From PALSA-911 sp963839645 (GTDB lineage Bacteria; Pseudomonadota; Alphaproteobacteria; Acetobacterales; Acetobacteraceae): a stretch of 64,000 nt of DNA. Position numbers and translations under genes: made by a program. The stretch covers positions 483,358-547,357 of the forward strand of contig CAWIVZ010000009.1 in NCBI GenBank assembly GCA_963839645.1, given 5' to 3'. The first letter of the stretch is position 1. Every line of letters begins with the position of its first letter. Positions 28,093 through 36,443 of this stretch are shown one piece after another. Below the pieces are notes generated by a model. The model saw only the letters and a program-made list of their open reading frames with translations. It did no database searches and was not told the DNA's origin.

Positions 28093-28460
28093 TCTTTACC
28101 GCCTGCGGATGTCGCACGCGGAGGCCTTCAAGGGCCGGATGGCCGCGGAAACGATCTCATGCGCGTCTCAGAACGCGTGTGATGGGATTTCGTCTCAATT
28201 TCCATCGTAAATCAACCTCCTCGTCTCCCACGATGGATCAAACGTTGCAGCCGATGTTAGCGTTTACAGTTATTTTTGATAACTTGCAAGTAAAAACCGG
28301 TTTCACCCGGCGCTGTCGGAGGAAGTAAGTGGGAGGTGGAGACTTCGCTCCCATGTCTCCCACTTCCCCCTAACCAAAGGCTCGCCTTCATCGTCTCCCG
28401 GGCGTGGCGCAGGAGGCCACGGTCTGACCTCCCGCACCACAGGCTTGGCGTTCTACCGCG
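28093..28460. other. 368-base intergenic region between convergent genes
   Basis: No gene is supported here. The middle (about 28,190-28,310) is clearly lower in GC than its surroundings, with an AT-rich stretch around GTTATTTTTGATAAC. One strong hairpin lies at 28,327-28,365. The low-GC block could be a trace of acquired DNA, but it carries no recognisable coding remnant. Confidence 0.6.
28327..28365. terminator. Hairpin between convergent genes, possible bidirectional terminator
   Basis: AAGTGGGAG (28327-28335) pairs with CTCCCACTT (28357-28365); an alternative inner pairing GGAGAC/GTCTCC also exists. No clear U-run follows on either strand, so factor-dependent or weak termination is the most that can be said. 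Confidence 0.4.
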
Positions 28461-29672
28461 TCATGACTTTACGAGTGGGCATGCGCTCTCGCTCAACGGC
28501 CGGAACGCCTGTTCGCCCGGAATGACGCTCTTGACCTCCAGGCAATCCCAGGTCCCCTTCACCTCCTCCGGCTTCTTCACCTGCAGCAGGAACGTCGGCC
28601 GGATCAGCCGCCCGTCCGGGCGGACATAGCCCTTCACCGAAACCAGGTCCTCCACCGGCAGTTCATGCAGCGCCTTCAGGACAGCATCCGGGGCCTTCGT
28701 GCCGGCGGCCTTGACCGCTTTCAGATACTGCATCGCGCCGCTGTAATTCACCGCATGGGTCTCGGCCGGCGGCTTTCCGCCGTTGCGCGGACTGAACTTC
28801 TTCGAGAAGGCGCGCGTTTCGTCCGTGCGGTCCCAGTAGAAGACCGAGTTGTGCAGGATGCCCTGCATCGTCTGCATCCCGATCGCGGGAACATTGTAGA
28901 GTTGCAGGCCGAAGACCGCCGCTTTCTGCTTCTTCCAGATACCGAACTCCGCGCCCTGCTTGAGCGCCCGCTCCATGTCGTCGCCGGAATTTGCCACCCC
29001 GATGACCTTCGCGCCGCTCGCCTGCGCCTGCAGCAGAAACGACGAGAAATCCTGCGTGTTGGCCGGATGCCGGATGGAACCGAGCACCTTGCCGCCATCC
29101 TTCTCGATCCGCGCCCGCGCGTCGGCTTCCAGCGCGTGGCCATAGGCATAGTCGATCGTCAGGAAATACCAGGTGTCGTCACCGCCCCGGGTCAGCGCGC
29201 CGGCGAGCGCGGCGCTCTGCATATAGGTGTCGTATCCCCAGTGGAACGTGTTCCGGTTGCAGAACTTGCCGGTGATGTCCGAACTCGCCGCCCCGGTGAT
29301 GATGCCGATCTTGTTCTTGTCGCGAACCAGCGTCCCCACAGCGATCGCGACGGCCGAATTGCCGATATCGAGCAGCAGATCGACCCCGTCTTCGTCGATC
29401 CATTTGCGCGCAATCGACAGCGCGATATCCGGTTTGCTCTGGTGGTCGGCATAGACGATCTCGACCGGCATGGACGCGGCGCTGCCGCCGAAATCCTCCA
29501 CCGCCATCCGCGCGCCTTCGACCGACCCCATGCCGAGCACGGAGGACAGCGGTCCGGTCATGTCGGTGATCACACCGATCTTGATGCCCGGCGCGGCGGC
29601 GCGGGCTCGCCGCGTGGTGGCTGCCACCCCGGCGCCGGCGGTCAGTGCGGAAAAGGCTCGGCGTGACAGCAT
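28461..29672 (-). CDS. ABC transporter substrate-binding protein, branched-chain amino acid (LivK/HAAT) family
   Basis: 403 residues from MLSRRAFSALTAGAGVAATTRRARAAAPG, a signal peptide with a twin-arginine-like SRRAF. The ATG at 29672 is preceded by GGGAG. The Peripla_BP_6 domain follows: IKIGVITDMTGPLSSVLGMGSVEGARMAVEDFGG. Periplasmic receptor for a small acid or amino-acid-like ligand. No permease or ATPase genes are next to it, so it is an orphan binding protein. It is divergent from an IclR regulator that probably controls it. Confidence 0.92.
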   Translation of the reverse strand: MLSRRAFSALTAGAGVAATTRRARAAAPGIKIGVITDMTGPLSSVLGMGSVEGARMAVEDFGGSAASMPVEIVYADHQSKPDIALSIARKWIDEDGVDLLLDIGNSAVAIAVGTLVRDKNKIGIITGAASSDITGKFCNRNTFHWGYDTYMQSAALAGALTRGGDDTWYFLTIDYAYGHALEADARARIEKDGGKVLGSIRHPANTQDFSSFLLQAQASGAKVIGVANSGDDMERALKQGAEFGIWKKQKAAVFGLQLYNVPAIGMQTMQGILHNSVFYWDRTDETRAFSKKFSPRNGGKPPAETHAVNYSGAMQYLKAVKAAGTKAPDAVLKALHELPVEDLVSVKGYVRPDGRLIRPTFLLQVKKPEEVKGTWDCLEVKSVIPGEQAFRPLSESACPLVKS

Positions 29673-29711
29673 GAGGAATCTCCCGTTGTTCTCTAATTTG
29701 GAATTTGTGCT

Positions 29712-29741
29712 ATTGTGCGGTACATGTCGTGACAAGGTCAA
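29712..29741 (-). promoter_or_regulatory. Candidate promoter of the LivK-type gene, with a short palindrome inside
   Basis: On the minus strand TTGACC (29741-29736) and CACAAT (29717-29712) are spaced by 18 bases. The palindromic TGTCGTGACA (29725-29734) lies between them, a position suited to repression or activation by the divergently encoded IclR protein. Confidence 0.4.
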
Positions 29742-29813
29742 GCGCATCCGACGGCGCTCGAATCTTCCATCAACGCCTATAGTGGGCGCGGCAGTGTTCC
29801 ATAGGTCACCGAC

Positions 29814-30584
29814 TTGAGCGTCAAATCGTCTTCCACCGTATTCCGCGTGCTACGGCATCTGGCCGCCGAGACACGGCCTGTCAGCGCCGGCGAGGTCTCA
29901 CGAGCCCTCCAGGTGCCAATGACGAATGCGGTCAGGGCGCTCGCAACACTGGAGGCGGCTGGCTACGCCGAGCGCCACCACGGCACGGCGGACTTCGTCA
30001 TTGGCAGGTCGGCGCGCACCCTGGCCTTCGCGTTCATGGCGCAGTTCCCGGTGCGGGACTTGGCCCTGCCGTACCTGCAGCGACTGACACTGGAGACCGG
30101 GCTCACGTCGTCCCTGTTCGTGCGGCTCGGCTGGTACGCGGTGCGGATCGGCCAAATCCTCGGGCCGAGCGTGCTGATCCATCGCACGAGCCTCGGCGAG
30201 GCGTTGGTGTTGACCGAAGGCGCGCCCGCGCTCGCTATGCTGGCGCATTTGCCGGAGCCGGCATTCGAGCAAGCCAGCGCGAGCGCGGGCCAGGAGCGTG
30301 TGGCCCGGGCGCGGAAGCAAATTCGCGCCGAGGGCATCGCCGTCGCGCCCAGCCCGGCCGAGCCGGCCATGTTCGACCTCGCGGCGCCGCTGCTGGACCG
30401 GCAACAGCGGGTGATCGCGGCGATCGCGGCAGAGGGGGCAACGGAGGAAGCGCTGCGGGCGATCCGCGATCCGAAAAGCGCCGCGCGGCAGGTGATCGAC
30501 GATCTCGCGGCCAAGATCCACGAGGAAAGTGCCGTGGAACTGTCGCACTACGATCATATCGAGGCCGGCCAGATCGTCTTTTAA
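29814..30584 (+). CDS. IclR-family transcriptional regulator
   Basis: 256 residues from a TTG. N-terminal winged helix (STVFRVLRHLAAETRPVSAGEVSRALQVPMTNAVRALATLEAAGY) and the C-terminal effector domain (RDLALPYLQRLTLETGLTSSLFVRLG). Divergent from the solute-binding gene, about 140 bases apart, which suggests it senses the same compound or a breakdown product. Confidence 0.88.
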   Translation: MSVKSSSTVFRVLRHLAAETRPVSAGEVSRALQVPMTNAVRALATLEAAGYAERHHGTADFVIGRSARTLAFAFMAQFPVRDLALPYLQRLTLETGLTSSLFVRLGWYAVRIGQILGPSVLIHRTSLGEALVLTEGAPALAMLAHLPEPAFEQASASAGQERVARARKQIRAEGIAVAPSPAEPAMFDLAAPLLDRQQRVIAAIAAEGATEEALRAIRDPKSAARQVIDDLAAKIHEESAVELSHYDHIEAGQIVF

Positions 30585-30596
30585 CCAGGCCGCGGA

Positions 30597-31476
30597 TCAG
30601 AACCGGACAATCGGCACCGCCGGAAACATCCGGCTATGCTGGTTCAGTTCCGCCATCACGGCGCGGATCGCCGGAATGAAGCCGTCCGCCACCTCGCGCG
30701 TGAAGCAGTCGATCGGGCCGCCAACAACGATCGCCGCGAGCGGCCGGCCGAGCGCGCCGAACACGGGGAACGAAAGGAACGTGGCACCGGTGGCGAAATC
30801 CTCGTAGCCGCGGGCGAAGCCCTGCCGCCGGATCAGGCGCACCTCCTCCCACAGCGCGGCCGGATCGGTGATGGTGGTCGGCGTGATTGGCTGCAGCGGG
30901 CTGACCAGGTCGATATAGCGCTGGATTTCCTCATCCTGGAGGTAGGCCAGCAGCATGCGCGAACCGGCGCCGGCGTGGAGAGGAATTGGCTGGCTTAGCG
31001 GCGAGTAGCCGACGGTGACACCCTGCGCCTGGATGCTCTCGATGCACACATTGTAGCGACCCACAATGATGCTGACGAACACGCTGGCGCCGGTCAGCGC
31101 GTGCAGGCGGGCGAGGTAGAGGGTGGCAGAGCTGGCGCACGTCGAGTGCCTCGCCTTCACCGACAAAATCCATCACGGAATGGCCAAGTTGATACCGCTG
31201 GCCGGACGCGTCGCGGACCACGAAGCCTTCCTTCGTCAGCGTGTCGAGCGCCTGAAACGCGGAGTTCTTCGCGCATCCGAGCGCACGGCTGATTTCGGTG
31301 ACACCCCAGGACGGCTTCTGCGCGAACAGGGACAGGACATGGAGAACCTTGACCGTTCCCTTGTTCACCCCTTCGCCGCCCCGCTCGCCCAGGGGACTGG
31401 CCTGGGGATTGGCCTGGGGATGGCCTGGGCCGGCGGTCGCGCCTGCGTTGTTGACCTCGGCGCCATCGTTCATCAT
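30597..31476 (-). CDS. IclR-family transcriptional regulator (frameshift near 31,127)
   Basis: The N-terminal frame holds the winged helix: KGTVKVLHVLSLFAQKPSWGVTEISRALGCAKNSAFQALDTLTKEGFV, up to GEGEALDVRQL. Near 31,127 the homology passes to another frame (ATLYLARLHALTGASVFVSIIVGRYN) and continues through the effector domain to 30597. One missing or extra base explains it. The start could also be GTG at 31509. Divergent from, and likely regulator of, the monooxygenase gene. The region coding residues 10-25 has short GGCCTGGGGAT repeats. Confidence 0.82.
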
Positions 31477-31533
31477 GATAAGTAAAGAAACGATATTGTT
31501 GAACGACACTCAAGCGGGAATTCGGGAGCCGAC

Positions 31534-33486
31534 ATGGACACTCTAAAGCAAGTTCGGGACGCAGTGGCGGACAAGGCTGCGCTGCAGGTCGCCTTGGCCG
31601 AGGCCGACATCGTTCCGCTGCTGATGAGCCTCGTGCAGCTGACCGGGCGCCGCGACCTGCTCGAACGGGCGCGGCCCTATATCAAGGGCGCGTGGAACTA
31701 CCTGCAGGAAATTCCCGAAGCGCTGCAGGCTGAAATCCGCGCCGCCCTTGTGCAGGCGTTGACCGAGCTCGCGGCAGCGGGCAAACCGATCGCGGCCGAA
31801 CCGCCCCCCGCGCTGTTCGAACAGATGATGGAAACCGCGGTCGGCCAGGCCGTCCCAGAACTGTACCGCGACGTGCTGATGGAAGAGGCCAGCTTCGGCG
31901 GCCAGGACCTCCGGGCAGTCGCGTGGCGCAAGCCGCCAAGCCCGGAGCGGCTGCGGGGCTTCAAGGCCGTGGTTATCGGCGCCGGCCTGTCTGGCATCGC
32001 GATGGCGATCCGGCTGCAGGAAGCAGGCATTCCCTACACCGTGATCGAAAAGAACGCGGACGCCGGCGGCACCTGGCTCGAGAACGTGTATCCGGGCTGC
32101 GCCGTGGATACGCCCTGCCACTTCTTCTCCTACGCATTCGAGCCGAATTCCGAATGGTCGTCGTTCTTCGCCAAGCAGGAGGAGATCCTCGCCTACATCC
32201 TCAAATGCGTCGAGCGCTACGGCATCCGCCAGCACATCCAATTCGGCCGGGAGGTTGAGCGCGCCGAATACGGCGAAGCGGCCGGACTTTGGAAGATAAC
32301 CATACGCGCCGCCGGCGGGCAGACCGAAACCATTTCGGCCAATATCATGATCAGCGCGGTCGGCGCCCTGAACCGGCCGTCGATCCCGGCGATCCCGGGC
32401 CTCGCGGATTTCGCCGGCCCGAAGTTCCACACCGCCGCTTGGGACCGCAACGTCGATCTCGCCGGCAAGCGCGTTGCGATGATCGGCACCGGCGCGAGCG
32501 GCATGCAGGTCGGGCCAACGATCGCGCCCGTGGTGAAGAACCTGACGATCTTCCAGCGCTCGCCGCACTGGGCGATCCGCCACCCGCTCTACCACGCTTC
32601 CGTATCGCATGGCGTACGCTGGGCGATGCGCCATATTCCCTTCTACGCGAGCTGGTTTCGTTTCCAGCTGTTCTGGGCTGCCTCGGATGGCTTCCACGCG
32701 ACGCTGCAGATGGACCCGGCTTGGCCGCATCCGGAGCGCTCGCTGAACGCCGCCAACGAAACGCTGCGCAACGAGCTGATCGCCTACGTCAAGGCGGAAC
32801 TCGGCGATCGGACGGACCTGCTGGCAAAGGTCATCCCCGACTATCCGCCGTTCGGCAAGCGGATGCTGCGCGACAATCACTGGTACAAGATGCTGCTGCG
32901 CGACAACGTCGAACTGGTCACCGGCGGGGTGGACCGCGTCGAACCCGACGCGGTGATCGCCGGCGGCCAGCGCTATCCGGTGGATGCCATCGTGCTGGCC
33001 ACCGGCTTCCAGGCGGCGAAGATGCTATGGCCGATGGACATACGCGGCCGGAACGGCGTCTCCCTTCGCGACCGCTGGGGCGACGAGGATCCCCGCGCCC
33101 ATCTCGGCGTCACGGTGCCGGGCTTCCCAAACCTATTCTTGATCTACGGACCGAACACGAACCTGGCCCACGGCGGCAGCGCGATTTTCCATTCCGAATG
33201 CCAGGTCCGCTACATCATGCAGGCGATCCGGGAACTGGTCGAAACCAATTCCCGCGCGATCGAGGTACGGGAGGCGCCGTTCCTTGATTACAACGAGCGC
33301 GTGGATGCCGCGCACCGACGAATGGTGTGGTCGCATCCCGGTGTCGGAAATTGGTACAAGAACACGCGCGGGCGCGTCGTGATGAACTCTCCTTGGCGAC
33401 TGGTCGACTACCGTGGCATGACAGCCACCTTCGCGCCGGAAGAGTATGAATTCACCGCAAGCGAACGAATATCCGAAATGGCGTGA
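31534..33486 (+). CDS. Baeyer-Villiger-type flavin monooxygenase with N-terminal extension (HAPMO-like)
   Basis: 650 residues. A helical leader of about 140 residues precedes the first Rossmann motif VVIGAGLSGIAMAIRLQ. The Baeyer-Villiger fingerprint is at 293-304 (FAGPKFHTAAWD), followed by the NADPH Rossmann MIGTGASGMQVG and the late ATGFQAAK. The length and leader match 4-hydroxyacetophenone monooxygenase-type enzymes, which insert oxygen next to a ketone to make esters or lactones. FAD- and NADPH-dependent, soluble. Placed next to SDR, acyl-CoA and CoA-transferase genes, it fits ketone or alicyclic catabolism. Substrate not determinable. Confidence 0.9.
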   Translation: MDTLKQVRDAVADKAALQVALAEADIVPLLMSLVQLTGRRDLLERARPYIKGAWNYLQEIPEALQAEIRAALVQALTELAAAGKPIAAEPPPALFEQMMETAVGQAVPELYRDVLMEEASFGGQDLRAVAWRKPPSPERLRGFKAVVIGAGLSGIAMAIRLQEAGIPYTVIEKNADAGGTWLENVYPGCAVDTPCHFFSYAFEPNSEWSSFFAKQEEILAYILKCVERYGIRQHIQFGREVERAEYGEAAGLWKITIRAAGGQTETISANIMISAVGALNRPSIPAIPGLADFAGPKFHTAAWDRNVDLAGKRVAMIGTGASGMQVGPTIAPVVKNLTIFQRSPHWAIRHPLYHASVSHGVRWAMRHIPFYASWFRFQLFWAASDGFHATLQMDPAWPHPERSLNAANETLRNELIAYVKAELGDRTDLLAKVIPDYPPFGKRMLRDNHWYKMLLRDNVELVTGGVDRVEPDAVIAGGQRYPVDAIVLATGFQAAKMLWPMDIRGRNGVSLRDRWGDEDPRAHLGVTVPGFPNLFLIYGPNTNLAHGGSAIFHSECQVRYIMQAIRELVETNSRAIEVREAPFLDYNERVDAAHRRMVWSHPGVGNWYKNTRGRVVMNSPWRLVDYRGMTATFAPEEYEFTASERISEMA

Positions 33487-33536
33487 GGCGGTTTTCACGT
33501 AACCATTCAGAAATCCGTGCAAACACCAACGGCACC

Positions 33537-33566
33537 TTTGCTGAAAATCATTCCGCGTTCAGCAAA
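33537..33566. terminator. Hairpin after the monooxygenase gene
   Basis: TTTGCTGAA (33537-33545) and TTCAGCAAA (33558-33566) form a perfect 9-base inverted repeat with a 12-base loop, 50 bases after the monooxygenase stop. The remaining 180 bases to the next stop codon hold nothing I can recognise. Confidence 0.4.
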
Positions 33567-33748
33567 GCCCGCGCATGGACTCGCGCCGGCGTTCGGGAAA
33601 TGAACCAACGCATCCGCTTGGCTTGCATGGCTGCAATTCAGCCCCGTTCGGACTGGGGCCTTCAATTCGCATCCCATTCAAGCCGGACCCACGAGCCAAG
33701 TGCGTGCGCGAATCGCGCCACGTCACATCTGGGCCAAAGGCTTCCGCC

Positions 33749-34531
33749 TCAGTGAAACGTCCGCCCGCCATCCACCGGCAGCGCGATCCCCGTGACAAAG
33801 GACGAACTGGCCGCGGTCAGGAACAGGATGGCCTGCGCCAGTTCCGGCGGCTGGCCGGTGCGTTGCAGCGAATAGCGCGAGGCGATTTCCTGCTTCATGG
33901 AGTTGCTGGTGTACATCGGCATCGTCATCGGCGTGTCCACCGCGCCCGGACAGACCGAGTTCACCCGCACCTTCGGCGCCAGTTCCTGCGCCAGCACGCG
34001 CGTCAGGGTCAGCACCCCGCCCTTGGAGGCGGCGTAGGCGCTCGATCCCGCGAAGGGGCGGATCGCCACGCCGGAGGCGATGTTGACGATGGTGGACTGG
34101 CCGGCGGCCAGCAGGAACGGGGCGGTGGCCTTGCAGACCGCGTACAGGCCGGTCAGGTTCACGTCCACCACGCGGCGGAAGGTGGCGAGATCGGTGTCCG
34201 CCATGTCGCCGCCGTCCAGGATGCCGGCGGCGTTTACCAGGCCATCCAACCCGCCGAATGTGTCGGCGGCTTTCTTCACCGCTGCCTGCACCTGGTCCCA
34301 GTCGGTGATGTCCGTCGCCAGGGCCAGGCCGCCGATTTCATCGGCAACCGCTTGCGCGGCTTCCTGCTGGCGGTCCATCACCGCCACCTTGGCGCCTTCG
34401 GCGGCGAACAGCCGGGCCGTGGCGGCGCCGATGCCGGACGCGCCGCCGGTGATCAGGATGCGCCGGCCGGCCAGCCGTGCGGCCGGAGCGGGCGGGGGGT
34501 TCGGGGGGACCCAGCCGATTTCGTCGCTCAT
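33749..34531 (-). CDS. SDR-family oxidoreductase
   Basis: 260 residues. Cofactor motif LITGGASGIGAATA, NAAGIL, catalytic Ser (VNIASGVAI), YAASKGG and the C-terminal ITGIALPVDGG-like end (VTGIALPVDGGRTFH). Classical FabG-like dehydrogenase. Its start overlaps the acyl-CoA dehydrogenase stop (ATGA); last gene of a four-gene minus-strand operon beginning at 38,568. Confidence 0.9.
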   Translation of the reverse strand: MSDEIGWVPPNPPPAPAARLAGRRILITGGASGIGAATARLFAAEGAKVAVMDRQQEAAQAVADEIGGLALATDITDWDQVQAAVKKAADTFGGLDGLVNAAGILDGGDMADTDLATFRRVVDVNLTGLYAVCKATAPFLLAAGQSTIVNIASGVAIRPFAGSSAYAASKGGVLTLTRVLAQELAPKVRVNSVCPGAVDTPMTMPMYTSNSMKQEIASRYSLQRTGQPPELAQAILFLTAASSSFVTGIALPVDGGRTFH

Positions 34532-35716
34532 GTGCTTGGCATCTCCAATACGTTCTTCGCGAGAACGTTGCGTTGAATTTCGTTCGACCCGCCATAGATC
34601 GTCGCCGGGCGGGACTGGATGAACAGGCCGGTGGGGTTCAGTTCGCGGTTGCCCTCCAGCGGGCCGAAATTGCCGCCGTGCTCGCCGGAGATTTCCAGCA
34701 TCGTTTCGGTGATGCGCTGGTACAGCTCGGTCTGGTTGATCTTCAGCATGGAGATGTCCGGCCCGGGGTTCTCGCCGCGGCGGACCTTGTCGGCGAAGGT
34801 TTCATACAGCGCCTTGTGGTCGGCCAGCTGCAGCTTGATCTGGGTGTAGCGCTCACGGAATTCCGGATCGTCCATCACCCCCAGCTTCTCCGCCAGCAGC
34901 TTCAGGCGGGAAAAGGCGTTGGAGGATTGGCGGGGGGAGCCGATGGAGATGCGCTCGAACCCCAGCAGGTTCTTCGCCATCGTCCAGCCCTTGTTCGGCT
35001 GGCCGACCAGATTGGCGGCGGGCACGCGCACGTCGTCGAAGAAGGTCTCGCAGAACTCGTCGTGCATATCGAGGTTCTTGATCGGGCGGATGGTGATGCC
35101 GGGCGTGTCCATCGGTATCAGCAGGAACGAAATCCCCTCCTGCTTCTTCGCCTGCTTGTCGGTGCGCACCAGGCAGAAGATCCAGTTCGCGTCCATCGCC
35201 AGCGAGGTCCAGATCTTCTGGCCGTTCACCACGTAGTCGATCGCCATCGAGGATCGCCTCGGTGCGCAGGGAGGCGAGGTCCGATCCGGCGTTCGGCTCG
35301 GAATAGCCCTGGCACCAGATATGCTCGCCGGACAGGATCTTCGGCAGGAAGAATTGCTTTTGGTCATCGGTGCCGTAGCGCGTCAGCAGCGGGCCGATCA
35401 TGTTGACGCCCATGTCGTTGAAGCGGGCGCAGCCGTGGCGCTCGCGTTCCTCGATCATGATGAGCTGCTGGGAGGCCGACAGGCCCATGCCGCCGTATTC
35501 GCGCGGCCAGGCGGGGCAGAGCCAGCCTTTTTCGGAAAGCTTGTAGTACCAGATTTTGTTTTCCGAGAAATGCAGCCGCTTGGGCGGGTTGCGGATTTCC
35601 GGCGGGTAGTTCGCCTCGATCCAGGCGCGCACCTCGGCGCGGAAGGTGTCGTCGTCCATGAGGCTGTAGTCGGCGGGCTGGCCGACCGTGACGCCATTGG
35701 AGGCTATCGCCGTCAT
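34528..35716 (-). CDS. Acyl-CoA dehydrogenase (frameshift near 35,255)
   Basis: The first frame runs from the ATG at 35716 through GWLCPAWPREYGGMGLSASQQL and WCQGYSEPNAGSDLASLRTEAIL. Near 35,255 the homology changes frame (DYVVNGQKIWTSLAMDANW) and continues to GGSNEIQRNVLAKNVLEMPS at 34528. One indel explains it. The complete enzyme would be about 395 residues. Its start overlaps the CoA-transferase stop and its stop overlaps the SDR start, each by 4 bases. Such tight coupling argues that the gene was recently functional. Confidence 0.88.
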
Positions 35717-36432
35717 CTTGCGGCACTCCTTTCCAGAAGCCGGTCTTCCTCGGTCCGCGGGTCGCCGCCATAGGGGGCGTGCAGCACGCGGCTGACGAAG
35801 ATGCCCGGTGTGTGAACGTTTTCCGGCTCGATATCGCCAAGCTCCATCATATGCTCGGCCTGGGCGATGGTCAGCTTGGAGGCCATCGCCACGATCGGGT
35901 TGAAGCTGCGGCCGGACTGCTTGAAGGTGAGGTTGCCCCAGCGATCGGCCTGCCAGGCCTCCACCAGGCCCACATCGCCGAAGATCGCCTTTTCCAGCAC
36001 GTAGTCCCGGCCGTCGAAGTTCCGCATTTCCTTGCCGGCGCCGAGGATCGTGCCGACGGAGGTGGGGGTGTAGAAGGCCGGCACGCCGGCGCCGGCGGAG
36101 CGGATGCGTTCGGCCAGCGTGCCCTGCGGCACCAGTTCCAGCTCGATCTTGCCGGCCTGGTACAGCGGCTGGAAGCCGATATTGGTCTCGCTGCGCGCCC
36201 AGGAGACGATCAGCTTGCGCACCCGGCCGAGCTCGATCAGGCGGCCCATGCCCTCCCGCCCGCGGCCGATGGTGTTGGCGACCAGGGTCAGGTCGCGCGC
36301 GCCCTGCTCGACGAGGCCGTCGAGCAGGATGTGCGGTTCGCCGATCATCGCGAAGCCGGCGATCAGGATTGTGGAGCCGTCCTTGACGCCTGCCAGCGCC
36401 TCGGCGACGGAGCGGACGCGTTTATCGATCAT
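35713..36432 (-). CDS. Type I CoA-transferase, alpha subunit (3-oxoacid/3-oxoadipate type)
   Basis: 239 residues. Glycine-rich CoA site GSTILIAGFAMIGEPHILLDGL, then the PcaI/ScoA-like YVLEKAIFGDVGLVEAWQADRWGNL and HTPGIFVSRVL. In this family the catalytic glutamate is in the beta subunit, which should follow directly. Here the next gene is an acyl-CoA dehydrogenase and no beta subunit is found in the window. The protein may use a distant partner or have another role. Confidence 0.9.
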   Translation of the reverse strand: MIDKRVRSVAEALAGVKDGSTILIAGFAMIGEPHILLDGLVEQGARDLTLVANTIGRGREGMGRLIELGRVRKLIVSWARSETNIGFQPLYQAGKIELELVPQGTLAERIRSAGAGVPAFYTPTSVGTILGAGKEMRNFDGRDYVLEKAIFGDVGLVEAWQADRWGNLTFKQSGRSFNPIVAMASKLTIAQAEHMMELGDIEPENVHTPGIFVSRVLHAPYGGDPRTEEDRLLERSAAR

Positions 36433-36443
36433 TGCGGACGCGC

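Noticed and set aside
28093..28460. Hidden small gene in the low-GC gap
   Set aside because: The short open frames lack ribosome sites and protein-like composition.
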